Shown here: positions 52,569 to 60,314 of the stretch, one piece after another
Layout: every line of letters begins with the position of its first letter
Position numbering within the stretch: position 1 is the first letter of the stretch
NCBI GenBank assembly: GCA_937135955.1
Contig: CAKZOB010000053.1
Location: 1 to 64,000 of the forward strand
Origin: an uncultured Anaerolineales bacterium
Lineage (GTDB): Bacteria > Chloroflexota > Anaerolineae > Aggregatilineales > Aggregatilineaceae
Direction of reading: 5' to 3'
Length of the DNA: 64,000 bases
Notes under the pieces: generated by a model
Seen by the model: only the letters and a program-made list of their open reading frames with translations
Databases searched by the model: none
What the model was told of the DNA's origin: nothing
Translations under genes and position numbers: made by a program

Positions 52569-53459
52569 CTACCGTTGCGGCGGCTCCATGCCCAGGTCAA
52601 CCACAGGCAGGCGCGGATCGAGGTGCGTCCACGTGCTCTTGACCCAGGCATAGGCCGGATCGTCACTGTTGGCCAGCGACTGCGCCGAGCCAGCCAAAAA
52701 GTTCAGGTAATAAGTCGTATAGCCGGGCGGGCTGGCCACCGGATGGTAGCCTTCCGGCACCAACACGGCGTCGTGATGTTGGGCCAGCAGCAGCGCATCA
52801 ATGCTGCGGTCATCGTTGTAAACGCGCTGAATAGCGTAGCCGCCGGGCCGATCGATCTTGTAGAAGTAAATCTCCTCCAGGTCGGCTTCCAGCAGCGTCC
52901 CGTCCGGCGCGACGCGGTGCACATCGTGCTTGTGCGGCGGGTAGCTCGACCAGTTGCCGCCGGGCGTATACACCTCGACGCACACCAGCCGATGACAGTC
53001 GAAGCCGGGCGGGATGACGCTGACGATCTGCCGCGAGGCGTTGCCCCCGCCGCGCAGCTCTATCGCGCAGTCGGCGGGCGTGATCAGCCGCGCGGGATGA
53101 TCCTGGTCAGTGGGCACCCAGCAGGTCGCGACTTCGAAACCGTCGGTCAGTGCTTCGAGCACGAAGTCGGTGCGGCGCGAGAGGTACAGCGCATAGGGCA
53201 TACCGCGGAATACATCCGGGCGCCTGCCCACGCGCGGGAAATCGCCTGCGCTGGTCTGTACGCGGCACACCCCGCCCAGGATGACGTGCACGTATTCGTG
53301 TTCGCCGGTGTTGCCCGCCCAGGTCTCGCCGCGCTTCATGCGCCGCGCCTGCATGTTGAGGAACTGCCAGCCAGCCTGTTCGGCGCGCACCTCGGCGAAG
53401 ACGCCCGCTTCACCTGTGTCTTTGGACTTGATCAGCAGCGTTTCTGCAGTGTAGTGCAT
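52569..53459 (-). CDS. iolB: 5-deoxy-glucuronate isomerase
   Basis: A cupin-type isomerase acting after IolD in inositol catabolism. In 296 aa, the first cupin has WAGNTGEHEYVHVILGGVCR and the second NWSSYPPHKHDVHRVAPDGT, with conserved histidine ligands. EEIYFYKIDRPGGYAIQRVY and PEGYHPVASPPGYTTYYLNF complete the IolB signature. GGAGG is five bases before the ATG. It is first in the operon and has a leader of about 410 nt from the putative start of transcription. Confidence 0.95.
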   Translation of the reverse strand: MHYTAETLLIKSKDTGEAGVFAEVRAEQAGWQFLNMQARRMKRGETWAGNTGEHEYVHVILGGVCRVQTSAGDFPRVGRRPDVFRGMPYALYLSRRTDFVLEALTDGFEVATCWVPTDQDHPARLITPADCAIELRGGGNASRQIVSVIPPGFDCHRLVCVEVYTPGGNWSSYPPHKHDVHRVAPDGTLLEADLEEIYFYKIDRPGGYAIQRVYNDDRSIDALLLAQHHDAVLVPEGYHPVASPPGYTTYYLNFLAGSAQSLANSDDPAYAWVKSTWTHLDPRLPVVDLGMEPPQR

Positions 53460-53878
53460 GAGGGCCTCCGCTTCTTAGGGGAGCGAGGGATGGCGAGCGA
53501 GGAAATAGGAGGGGCCAGCGCCAGGGAAGGACTCTACATAGCCGCCGAATAAGCTTCTTTTCATGCCGCAAATCCGCAGTACTCCGGCCTGGCACATGAC
53601 CGTCCCCGCTAAAATCATAAAAACGTGCGCCGTCCGAAGCTAACGCAGCATATGTGCCAGCCTGCTTGCGTCAGAGGTTCGTGTCGCCTTTTCGGACGGC
53701 GCACCCATCTGATCCTGAGGCCAGCGTTGATCCGGCGAGCGTGGTGCCGCACGCTCCAGGCAACAGACCTCAGGCAAGGGATTGGCTGCGCACACAGGAC
53801 GATGCCCGCCTTGCACGGTGCAACAGCGCCACAAACGACAACGCCCTGGCGCTGCGCAGCGCGTGTGTAAACGTTTCC
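53460..53878 (-). promoter_or_regulatory. Long structured leader of the iol operon
   Basis: The stretch between the predicted start of transcription (about 53877) and iolB is 400+ nt with no convincing gene. Stem-loops visible: GCGCTGCGCAGCGC palindrome near 53850; TTGCAC-G-GTGCAA near 53812; GAGCGTG/CACGCTC near 53736-53755 inside a CCTGAGG/CCTCAGG pair; and a 14-bp perfect stem GTGCGCCGTCCGAA (53625-53638 with 53691-53704) whose minus-strand 3' side is followed by GTTTTTA, terminator-like. Confidence 0.5.
53625..53704 (-). terminator. Terminator-like 14-bp hairpin inside the iol leader
   Basis: Perfect 14-bp stem with a 52-base loop that has its own inner hairpin (AGCA/TGCT and ACGCA/TGCGT pairs). 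On the minus strand the stem is followed by GTTTTTATGATTTT. It may be an attenuator for iolB-iolG or an unrelated small-RNA terminator. Confidence 0.45.
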
Positions 53879-53879
53879 C
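53866..53879. promoter_or_regulatory. LacI-type operator at the iol promoter
   Basis: TGTAAACGTTTCCC: the core AAACGTTT (53869-53876) is a perfect LacI/CcpA-family palindrome centred on the predicted transcription start of iolB. The nearest regulator gene is LacI family. Confidence 0.6.
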
Positions 53880-53883
53880 TGAG

Positions 53884-53910
53884 AGTATAGCGTTTTGCCC
53901 GCGCTGTCAA
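53884..53910 (-). promoter_or_regulatory. iol operon promoter
   Basis: On the minus strand, TTGACA (53905-53910) is followed 15 bases later by TATACT (53884-53889). The spacing is short for a housekeeping promoter but both elements are near consensus. Confidence 0.55.
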
Positions 53911-53949
53911 GAACAGATGGCGGCTGTTTGCGCTTTACTGCGGGGGCAG

Positions 53950-54030
53950 GATTCACCGCAGAGAACACACAGGGCGCAGAGAAGGCACAGAGAAAGTGCC
54001 TTCCCTTGGTATTTTGCGGTTCAAAAAGCG
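53950..54030. repeat. Dispersed inverted repeat, family B copy 3
   Basis: It lies between the LacI-family gene end (54043) and the iol promoter, with words TCACCGCAGAG and TTTTGCGGTTCAAA as arm ends. A minus-strand transcript of the regulator would run through it. Confidence 0.75.
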
Positions 54031-54042
54031 GTGCGGCGGTCT

Positions 54043-55041
54043 TCAGGGCGGCGGCGCAGTGGAACTGCGCTTCGTCAGCGCCGTCGGCAACGTCACCGCT
54101 TGCGGCGGGAGGTCGGGATCGCTCATCTGCGCCAGCAGGATATGGGCCGCTGTCTCGCCGATGGTGTAAATTGGCTGAGCGACCGTCGTCAACGGCGGGA
54201 TGAGGAAAGAGGCCAGCGCGATGTCGTCGAAGCCGATCACCGACAGGTCTTCCGGCACGCGCAGTCCCAGTTTGTAGGCCGCATGCAAGACCCCGACGGC
54301 CATCGAGTCGGTCAGCGCGAAGATTGCCGTGGGGCGGGGAGATTCGGCCAGCAGGCGCAGCGCCGCGGCATGTCCCGTCTCGAAATCGGGTGCTCCCTGC
54401 ACAACGTGTAGCCCTCTGTCCAGCCCGGCCCGTTCAAGGGCTGCCCGCGCCCCAGCAATGCGGTCGGTGGGGATGGTCTCCGGGCCGGTGCTGATGACCG
54501 CAATGTGGTGGTGCCCCAAGTCCAGCAAGTAGTTGATCGCCTGGCACGCCCCGTCGAAGTTGGCCACCAGCACCTGACTGGCCGGAACGCCCGGCAAAGC
54601 CCGTTCCAGCAATACCACCGGAATCCCGTGTTCCAACAGTTGCTCGACGTTGGCGCGGCGGTCTTCGGCGGGGATGAAATACACCACCGCATCCACCCGT
54701 TGACCGAGCAGCATGGCGATATAGTCTTGCTCTTTGGCCAGGTCTTCTTCGGTGTTGCAGAACAGGGCACGGTAGCCGTGCGCGAAGAGTGTTTTTTCGA
54801 TGGCGAAGACCAGCGTGCTGAAGTAGGACTCGTGAATGCGCGGTAGCAGCACGCCGACCGAATGCGTCTCCTGGCGGCGCAGTCCCTGGGCGATGGCATT
54901 GGGCTGGTAAGAGAGTTTGCGCATCGCCTCCAGCACGCGCTCGCGCGCGCTCTGGCTGACGTAGCCTGTGCCGTTGATCACCCGCGAGACCGTCGCTATC
55001 GAGACGCCCGCCTCCGCCGCCACATCCCTGATGGTCACCAT
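54043..55041 (-). CDS. LacI-family transcriptional regulator
   Basis: A 332-aa repressor, most likely of the iol operon 580 bases downstream on the same strand. The helix-turn-helix is VTIRDVAAEAGVSIATVSRV plus INGTGYVSQSARERVLEAMR. The hinge follows with KLSYQPNAIAQGLRRQETHS, then a periplasmic-binding-like effector domain (VGVLLPRIHESYFSTLVFAI). It is not an IolR of the DeoR or RpiR type. The effector, perhaps inosose or an inositol derivative, is inferred from context only. Confidence 0.9.
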   Translation of the reverse strand: MVTIRDVAAEAGVSIATVSRVINGTGYVSQSARERVLEAMRKLSYQPNAIAQGLRRQETHSVGVLLPRIHESYFSTLVFAIEKTLFAHGYRALFCNTEEDLAKEQDYIAMLLGQRVDAVVYFIPAEDRRANVEQLLEHGIPVVLLERALPGVPASQVLVANFDGACQAINYLLDLGHHHIAVISTGPETIPTDRIAGARAALERAGLDRGLHVVQGAPDFETGHAAALRLLAESPRPTAIFALTDSMAVGVLHAAYKLGLRVPEDLSVIGFDDIALASFLIPPLTTVAQPIYTIGETAAHILLAQMSDPDLPPQAVTLPTALTKRSSTAPPP

Positions 55042-55345
55042 CGCTCACCGATCCTGGCCTGAGCAACCCGCCCAGAGCCTCGCGGCAAACCATAGCACGG
55101 GCGCGCGGGCGCTGTCAAGCGCTCCCCGCAGAGCGCAACTTAGACTGGGGAAATCTCGCCACGAGGCGCGTCAGCGCCGAGCGGGGGTGAGGTCAACCAG
55201 AAGATCACACCTGAGCTTACTTCTGCCCCTGGTTCTGCTGGCTGGTTTTGATGCGATTACCCTGGCAGCGCGCTGCAACCTTTGCGCGCGCCCCCCGCGA
55301 TCGGCTATAATTTACACGTATCTGTTACCAGAGAGAAGCGGTCTC
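55042..55345. other. Intergenic region between LacI gene and def
   Basis: A 304-base gap between divergent genes. About 55168-55200 is a fragment of the family A repeat (CGCCGAGCGGGGGTGAGGTC). TATAAT lies at 55306-55311, 35 bases before the def start, with a weak TTGCGC 18 bases upstream. Nothing else is evident. Confidence 0.6.
55306..55311 (+). promoter_or_regulatory. -10 element of def
   Basis: TATAAT with TTGCGC (55282-55287) at 18-base spacing. Confidence 0.5.
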
Positions 55346-55936
55346 ATGACCATCCGCGACATCATCACGCCTCAGAACCCGATCCTGCGCAGGAAAGCGC
55401 ACAAAGTGCGCGACTTCGCCGACCCCAAGCTACAAGCGCTCATTGACGACATGGTCGAGACGATGCTCGCCGCGCCGGGCGTGGGCTTGGCCGCGCCGCA
55501 GGTAGCTGTCAGTCAGCGAGTGATCGTCGTGCGCCTGCCCGACGACGAGGAATCGCGCCAGGAATACGGCGAAGATGCTGGCGTGCTATACATTGTGGTC
55601 AATCCGGAGATCGTGCGGGCCTCGCGCGAGATGGTAGATGGCATCGAAGCGTGCCTGTCTATTCCCGGCTACTATGGCACGGTGCTCCGTCACGAAGCTG
55701 TGACTGTGCGCGGGCAGGATCGCACGGGCAAAGAAATCCGCATCAAAGCCAAAGGCTGGCTGGCGCGCGTCTTTCAGCACGAGATCGATCACCTGGACGG
55801 CATCCTCTTCATTGACCGCGCCAGCGAAATCTGGCGCGCCCGCGACGAGGAATTTGGCACCGGGCGGCCCGATCCCCTGGCGGGGCTGGTGGAAGAAGTC
55901 ACCGCTCTGCCGGGTGGGAAGAGCGGCGAAGAGTGA
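55346..55936 (+). CDS. def: Peptide deformylase
   Basis: Removes the formyl group from nascent proteins. In 196 aa, motif I is GVGLAAPQ (45-52), motif II EACLS with metal ligand Cys103 (usually EGCLS; Ala replaces the glycine), and motif III HEIDH with two metal histidines and Glu (145-149). I start it at the ATG at 55346, preceded by AGAGAAG. The longer frame begins in the LacI gene and has no conserved residues. It has an extended C-terminal tail. Confidence 0.95.
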   Translation: MTIRDIITPQNPILRRKAHKVRDFADPKLQALIDDMVETMLAAPGVGLAAPQVAVSQRVIVVRLPDDEESRQEYGEDAGVLYIVVNPEIVRASREMVDGIEACLSIPGYYGTVLRHEAVTVRGQDRTGKEIRIKAKGWLARVFQHEIDHLDGILFIDRASEIWRARDEEFGTGRPDPLAGLVEEVTALPGGKSGEE

Positions 55937-55963
55937 GAGGCCTTTGAGAAGCCCTGATCGGTA

Positions 55964-56045
55964 GGGTCACCTCACCCCTGCTTGGCGCTCGCGCGCCTCG
56001 CTGTCCTTTCTGTATGCATGAGGGGCGAGGAGTGAGGTAAACCGA
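55964..56045. repeat. Partial family A repeat between def and the radical SAM gene
   Basis: It starts with CACCTCACCCCTGCTTGGCG and ends GAGGGGCGAGGAGTGAGGTA, an inverted pair of the CACCTCA/TGAGGT ends with the middle units missing. Confidence 0.6.
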
Positions 56046-56094
56046 TGCGCGGCAAAGCGTCTGTCATAGTTCGTACGGTTCAATTTTTTTCGCC

Positions 56095-56123
56095 TTGCCC
56101 ATAGAACAAAAGTTCGCTATACT
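56095..56123 (+). promoter_or_regulatory. SOS-type promoter with LexA box
   Basis: TTGCCC (56095-56100), exactly 17 bases, TATACT (56118-56123). The spacer contains GAACAAAAGTTC (56104-56115), the GAAC-N4-GTTC LexA box of Gram-positive and Chloroflexi-type SOS systems. The promoter feeds the radical SAM/HhH gene. Confidence 0.75.
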
Positions 56124-56159
56124 TGAATTATCGGCGGGCGAGCGAAAACCAGGTGCCCC

Positions 56160-57302
56160 ATGGATGGTCACGACCTGCTCGAGCAACTGCGCGGCACAGG
56201 CGACTGGGAGTCGGTGGGCGACGCGCCCGAACATGAGCGCCCCATCCGCCGCCCTGGCGTCCCCGATCTCAGCGAGTGCGTCACGCATGTCGTCGCGGGC
56301 AACCGGCGGATGTCCGTGCTCAAGGCGATGACAACCACCGCCTGCGAGCGCGATTGCTTCTACTGCCCCTTCCGCGCCGGTCGTTCGGCCATGCGCCGCG
56401 TCAAGATCACGCCGGATGACATGGCGCGCGGTTTCATGGCGCTCTACCGGGCGGAGGCGGTAGAAGGATTGTTCCTTTCGTCAGGGGTAGTGCGCGGCGG
56501 TGTCAGCAGTCAGGACGCCATCCTCGATGTGGGGGCGATCCTGCGCGAGAAGTACGGCTTCCGCGGTTATATTCACCTGAAGATCATGCCCGGCGCGGAG
56601 CGCGATCAGGTGGTGCGCGCCATGGCGCTGGCCGACCGCGTCTCCGCCAACCTGGAAGCGCCCACCGCCGAGCGACTGACGCGCATCGCGCCCGGCAAAC
56701 GTTTCGCTGAGGAACTGCTCGCCCCGTTGCGCTGGGTGCACGAACTGCGACAGTCCAGCGAAGGGCGGTTGCGGGCCAGCAGCACGACCGAATTCGTCGT
56801 CGGGCCGGCGGGTGAGCCGGATGTCGAGCTGCTCAGCCTCACCGAGTATCTACACCGGCAACTGGGACTGGCGCGGGTCTACTTCTCCGCTTTCCGCCCC
56901 GTCCCCGATACACCGCTGGATAACGTCGCCCCTACCGACGATCTGCGCCGTATCCGCCTTTATCAGGCCAGTTTCCTGATCCGCGATTACGGCTTCAGCC
57001 TGGAAGAACTGCCCTTCACCGCCACTGGCAACCTGCCCCTGCACACCGATCCCAAGCGTGCCTGGGCCGAAGCACATCTGCGCGAAGCGCCGCTGGAGGT
57101 GAACACAGCCTCGCGACAGGAGTTGCTGCGCGTGCCGGGCATCGGCGCGAAAGGGGCCGATCGTATCCTGGCTGCGCGGCGACGCGGACGGTTGCGCAGC
57201 CTGGAAGACCTGCGCGGCGTGGGCGTCGCCAATGTAGCGCGCGCCGCCCCCTACCTGTTGCTGGACGGGCGACGACCGATTGAGCAGCCGCGGTTGTTCT
57301 AA
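56160..57302 (+). CDS. Putative DNA modification/repair radical SAM protein with HhH domain
   Basis: A 380-aa radical SAM enzyme of the family annotated as putative DNA modification/repair. The Fe-S loop is CERDCFYC (Cys62, 66, 69), preceded by MSVLKAMTTTA. Other conserved parts are YRAEAVEGLFLSSGVVRGGV, YIHLKIMPGAERDQVVRAMA and RVSANLEAPTAERLTRIAP. The C-terminus is a helix-hairpin-helix DNA-binding module (EVNTASRQELLRVPGIGAKG and RILAARRRGRLRSLEDLRG, about 315-360). The promoter carries a LexA box, which fits a damage-response role. A uracil-DNA glycosylase-like partner gene usually found beside it is missing here. Confidence 0.88.
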   Translation: MDGHDLLEQLRGTGDWESVGDAPEHERPIRRPGVPDLSECVTHVVAGNRRMSVLKAMTTTACERDCFYCPFRAGRSAMRRVKITPDDMARGFMALYRAEAVEGLFLSSGVVRGGVSSQDAILDVGAILREKYGFRGYIHLKIMPGAERDQVVRAMALADRVSANLEAPTAERLTRIAPGKRFAEELLAPLRWVHELRQSSEGRLRASSTTEFVVGPAGEPDVELLSLTEYLHRQLGLARVYFSAFRPVPDTPLDNVAPTDDLRRIRLYQASFLIRDYGFSLEELPFTATGNLPLHTDPKRAWAEAHLREAPLEVNTASRQELLRVPGIGAKGADRILAARRRGRLRSLEDLRGVGVANVARAAPYLLLDGRRPIEQPRLF

Positions 57303-57679
57303 GGGAGAAGACGGGAAGTCGCCAAAAGTGAGGGCCTGCGTAGCAACAGACAGCGGCGCGTGAGGATTCTTTGCACCCAGCCCCGCGCTGCGGGCGAAGG
57401 GCAGCACTCGCAAGAGAGACAATAAGTCCCCTCGCCCCGCGACGCAGTCGCGAGGGAGAGGGGATGTAGGGGTGAGGGGAGACTTGCGGGTAATGCATAG
57501 CCCCGACGCGGGGAGGGGACAAGCCGAGCACAGCGAGGCTGGGGGTGAGGTAAGGTGGCAAGCGATTTGATGCAATCCCTTTGCCCTGCCTGCGCGAGAT
57601 ATGGCAGCAGGACAGGGTGTAGGTTACACTAAGGCTGTCCTGTCTTTCCCTTACATGTGTCCCTTCCGAGGGAGGAGTC
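57303..57679. other. Intergenic region filled by family A repeat
   Basis: A gap of 377 bases, mostly family A repeat (57362-57572). The remainder has a weak TACACT-type -10 near 57627 and GGGAGGAG before the next ATG. Confidence 0.6.
57362..57572. repeat. Dispersed palindromic repeat, family A copy 6
   Basis: It carries AGCCCCGCGCTGCGGGCGAA, CTCGCCCCGCGACGCAGTCG, a GGGTAATGCATAGCCCCGAC piece and the closing CGAGGCTGGGGGTGAGGTAA. Confidence 0.85.
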
Positions 57680-58912
57680 ATGAGTTCGGAATACAGCGCT
57701 GCGGCATCGGTGACTGCCGATCCGCTGCTCGCCTGGCGCGACGAGTTTCCCCTTCTCAGTCAAACCAATTACCTGATCAGCAATTCGCTGGGAGCCATGC
57801 CGCGCCGTGTCTACGACAACCTGCGCCAGTACGCGGATACCTGGGCGACGCGCGGTGTCCGCGCCTGGGGCGAGGGCTGGTGGGATATGAACGTCCGTAT
57901 CGGCGACAAGATAGGGGCGATCATCGGTGCACCGCCCGGCACCGTCTCCATGCATCCCAACATCTCCATCGCCCAGAGCATTCTGCTGTCGTGTTTCGAT
58001 TATGACGGGCCGCGCAACAAGGTCGTCATTGAGAGCGGCATTTTCCCCTCGGTCTACTATGTGCTGCGCGGGATGCTTCCCCGGCATATCGAGCTACACA
58101 TGGTAGAAAGCCAAGACGGCGGGATCACCGTGCCGGTGGAACGCATCATCGAAGCGATAGACGAGCGCACGTTGCTGGTGCCGATCAGCCATGTGCTGTT
58201 CCGCAGCGCGTACATCCTCGACGTGCAGGCCATCATCGAGAAGGCGCACGCCGTCGGTGCGACGGTGATCCTCGACGGCTATCACGCGGCAGGCATCATC
58301 CCGGTGGACGTGACCGCCCTCAATGTGGATTTTTACCTGGGTGGCGTGCTCAAATGGATGTGCGGCGGGCCGGGGGGCGTCTTCCTGTACGCCCGCCCCG
58401 ACTATCTTAAGACGGTGCGCCCCAAGATCACCGGCTGGATGGCGCACAAGCGTCCCTTCGCCTTCGAGGTGGACGAGATAGACCTGCGCGAGGACGCTTT
58501 CCGCTTCCTCAATGGCACGCCGACCATCCCCGCGCTCTACGCCAACGAGCCGGGCATTGACATCATCGCACAGGTGGGGGTGGACAATATCCGCCGCAAG
58601 TCCATGCATCAGACGGCGTTGCTGATCGCCCTGGCCGAACAGGCCGGCTTCAAGATCAATTCACCGCGCGATCCGGCGCAGCGCGGCGGCACGGTGACGC
58701 TGGAACCGGATCCGACCTGTTCGTATGAGATTTCCCGCGAACTGATCGCTCGTAATATTCTGGTGGATTACCGTCCGCAGGCGGGCATTCGCCTGTCGCC
58801 ACATTTCTACAACAGCGACGAAGAACTCTACCAGGCCGTAGATGCTATCAAAGAGATTCTGGCGGATGGTAGCTGGCAACATCACGCGGCGGGCCGCGCT
58901 TTCGTGACATAG
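57680..58912 (+). CDS. Kynureninase-like PLP enzyme (aminotransferase class V fold)
   Basis: A 410-aa fold-type I PLP enzyme. The cofactor lysine is Lys225 in YLGGVLKWMCGGPGGVFLYA, whose K-x3-GGPG pattern is that of kynureninases. The cofactor aspartate is in VILDGYHAAGIIPVDVTALN, and the C-terminal SYEISRELIARNILVDYRPQ and AGIRLSPHFYNSDEELYQAV fit this group. It would cleave kynurenine to anthranilate and alanine. A KynB-like hydrolase gene lies 185 bases downstream, supporting tryptophan breakdown by the kynurenine route. No tryptophan 2,3-dioxygenase is present in the window. GGAGG lies five bases before the ATG. Confidence 0.78.
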   Translation: MSSEYSAAASVTADPLLAWRDEFPLLSQTNYLISNSLGAMPRRVYDNLRQYADTWATRGVRAWGEGWWDMNVRIGDKIGAIIGAPPGTVSMHPNISIAQSILLSCFDYDGPRNKVVIESGIFPSVYYVLRGMLPRHIELHMVESQDGGITVPVERIIEAIDERTLLVPISHVLFRSAYILDVQAIIEKAHAVGATVILDGYHAAGIIPVDVTALNVDFYLGGVLKWMCGGPGGVFLYARPDYLKTVRPKITGWMAHKRPFAFEVDEIDLREDAFRFLNGTPTIPALYANEPGIDIIAQVGVDNIRRKSMHQTALLIALAEQAGFKINSPRDPAQRGGTVTLEPDPTCSYEISRELIARNILVDYRPQAGIRLSPHFYNSDEELYQAVDAIKEILADGSWQHHAAGRAFVT

Positions 58913-58983
58913 CTCCCCAGGTGGGAGCGCTCCCCTTCTGCTCCGCGAGACAGTGAGGATGCTGACCGCAAGTTGGGAGCGAT

Positions 58984-58994
58984 TTGTCAGACAA
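58984..58994. promoter_or_regulatory. Short palindrome ahead of the KynB-like gene
   Basis: TTGTC-A-GACAA, a perfect 5-bp inverted repeat about 105 bases ahead of the start codon. It may be an operator; no regulator gene lies beside it. Confidence 0.3.
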
Positions 58995-59096
58995 CTTTGT
59001 GGTTAAAGATAGTTCCATTTTTCGTAAATTGTTGCATAATCATAGAAGAGGCTGGCACGAGTGTGGAGCAGACAGGAGAAAGCCTGTCTCTGACCT

Positions 59097-59756
59097 ATGA
59101 AGACTGAAGGCATCCGCCTTTACGATATCAGCCGCACCGTTTCGCTAGACCTGGCCGTCTGGCCAGGCGATGCGCCGTTTCGCTACGAGCATGTGCTGCG
59201 GCGACGCGATGGGGCATCGGTCAACCTGACCACGCTCACGCTCAGCCCGCACACCGGCAGCCATGCCGACGCGCCCTATCATTTTCTCGACGGCGCGCCA
59301 CACCCTGCCGACCTGCCGCTCGAACCCTATCTTGGTCTGGCGCACCTGGTGACGGTGTCGCGCCGTTCGGGCGGGATTGTGCCAGACGACCTGGCTGGTC
59401 ACGATCTGAATGGTGCGCGCCGCCTGCTCATTCGCACCTGGGTGAGCGATCTACCGGATGACACCTGGCCGGAAGATTTTCCGTATCTGACGGTCGAACT
59501 GGTTGACTGGCTGGCGACGCAGGGGGTGATCCTGGTAGGACTGGACAGTCCTTCTGTAGACGCTTTCGACAGCGCTGATCTGCCCTGTCATCACCGCCTG
59601 TGGCACCATGGGTTGGTACACCTGGAAGCGCTGCATCTGGTGGGGATGCCCGATGGTGTCTACGAACTGATCGCGCTGCCGCTCAAACTGACTGGTGTGT
59701 GTGGGAGTCCTGTGCGGGCTGTGCTACGCGCTGCCCGCCCCCCTCTCTGGAGATGA
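59097..59756 (+). CDS. kynB: Cyclase-family hydrolase, kynurenine formamidase-like
   Basis: A metal-dependent amidohydrolase-fold enzyme of 219 aa. The family motif HTGSHADAPYHF (His52, His56, Asp58) binds the metal, followed by GLDSPSVDAFDSADLPCHHR with a late conserved histidine cluster. Both are typical of KynB (N-formylkynurenine hydrolysis), and the upstream kynureninase-like gene supports this call. A generic cyclase with another cyclic amide substrate is possible. It has no clear Shine-Dalgarno and may use the AT-rich promoter near 59030. Confidence 0.8.
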   Translation: MKTEGIRLYDISRTVSLDLAVWPGDAPFRYEHVLRRRDGASVNLTTLTLSPHTGSHADAPYHFLDGAPHPADLPLEPYLGLAHLVTVSRRSGGIVPDDLAGHDLNGARRLLIRTWVSDLPDDTWPEDFPYLTVELVDWLATQGVILVGLDSPSVDAFDSADLPCHHRLWHHGLVHLEALHLVGMPDGVYELIALPLKLTGVCGSPVRAVLRAARPPLWR

Positions 59757-59773
59757 CGAGGGATAGCAGAGTG

Positions 59774-60145
59774 ATGGCTGAACCGCTCGTACTGATTGTT
59801 GATGACGAAAAGGGGCTGCTCGATCTCTTCTGTGCCATGCTGCGCCCCCTGAAGCTGCGCGTGCTGACGGCTGAGGGCGGTGCTCAGGCCATCGAATTAC
59901 TGGAACAGATCACTCCCGATCTGCTCATCCTCGACCTGGCCATGCCGCAGATCAGCGGTTATGACGTGCTGAACTTCGTCAAGCAGACCCCGCGCCTGGA
60001 CGAAATGCGGGTGCTGGTCTTGACGGCCACCGGTCCCCTGCGCCGTTCTCCGACGACTGATCTGCGCATTGCCCGCTGGATGACCAAGCCGGTTGCATCG
60101 AGCGAGTTTCGAGCGGCGGTGCAGGGGCTGCTCAGCGAAAAATAA
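59774..60145 (+). CDS. Single-domain response regulator
   Basis: A 123-aa receiver (CheY-like) with no output domain. Acidic pocket IVDDEKG, phospho-acceptor Asp in LLILDLAMPQISGY, switch Thr in VLVLTATG and the conserved Lys in ARWMTKPVASS. The residues between Thr and Lys are shortened compared with standard receivers. The start is 59774; a GTG three bases ahead is an alternative. It lies 17 bases after the KynB-like gene and 170 before a second receiver. Confidence 0.9.
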   Translation: MAEPLVLIVDDEKGLLDLFCAMLRPLKLRVLTAEGGAQAIELLEQITPDLLILDLAMPQISGYDVLNFVKQTPRLDEMRVLVLTATGPLRRSPTTDLRIARWMTKPVASSEFRAAVQGLLSEK

Positions 60146-60314
60146 GGTATAATAGGCCGAGAGGGTAGATAACTAAGCCCTTGAAAATATTATGGATCGC
60201 GCTCAGGCTGACCGTTCGCTTGTTGGTGCTCGTTGACCTCTTTACATCAAAAGCCGTAAAGAGAACGTCGGGGACGCGCATCCGCAATCTGTAAAATTGA
60301 GGGGGGGCAAGGTG

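Noticed and set aside
51065-52642. A 525-codon plus-strand frame opposite iolD
   Set aside because: GC-rich shadow of iolD; the composition (His/Gln/Arg-rich) and lack of ribosome binding site do not suggest a gene.
53615-53968. A 117-codon minus-strand frame in the iol leader
   Set aside because: It would start upstream of the predicted promoter, has no ribosome binding site, and runs through nested palindromes.
56698-56705. A second AAACGTTT LacI-type site
   Set aside because: It lies inside the radical SAM coding sequence and is not near any start of transcription; it shows that the 8-mer alone is weak evidence.
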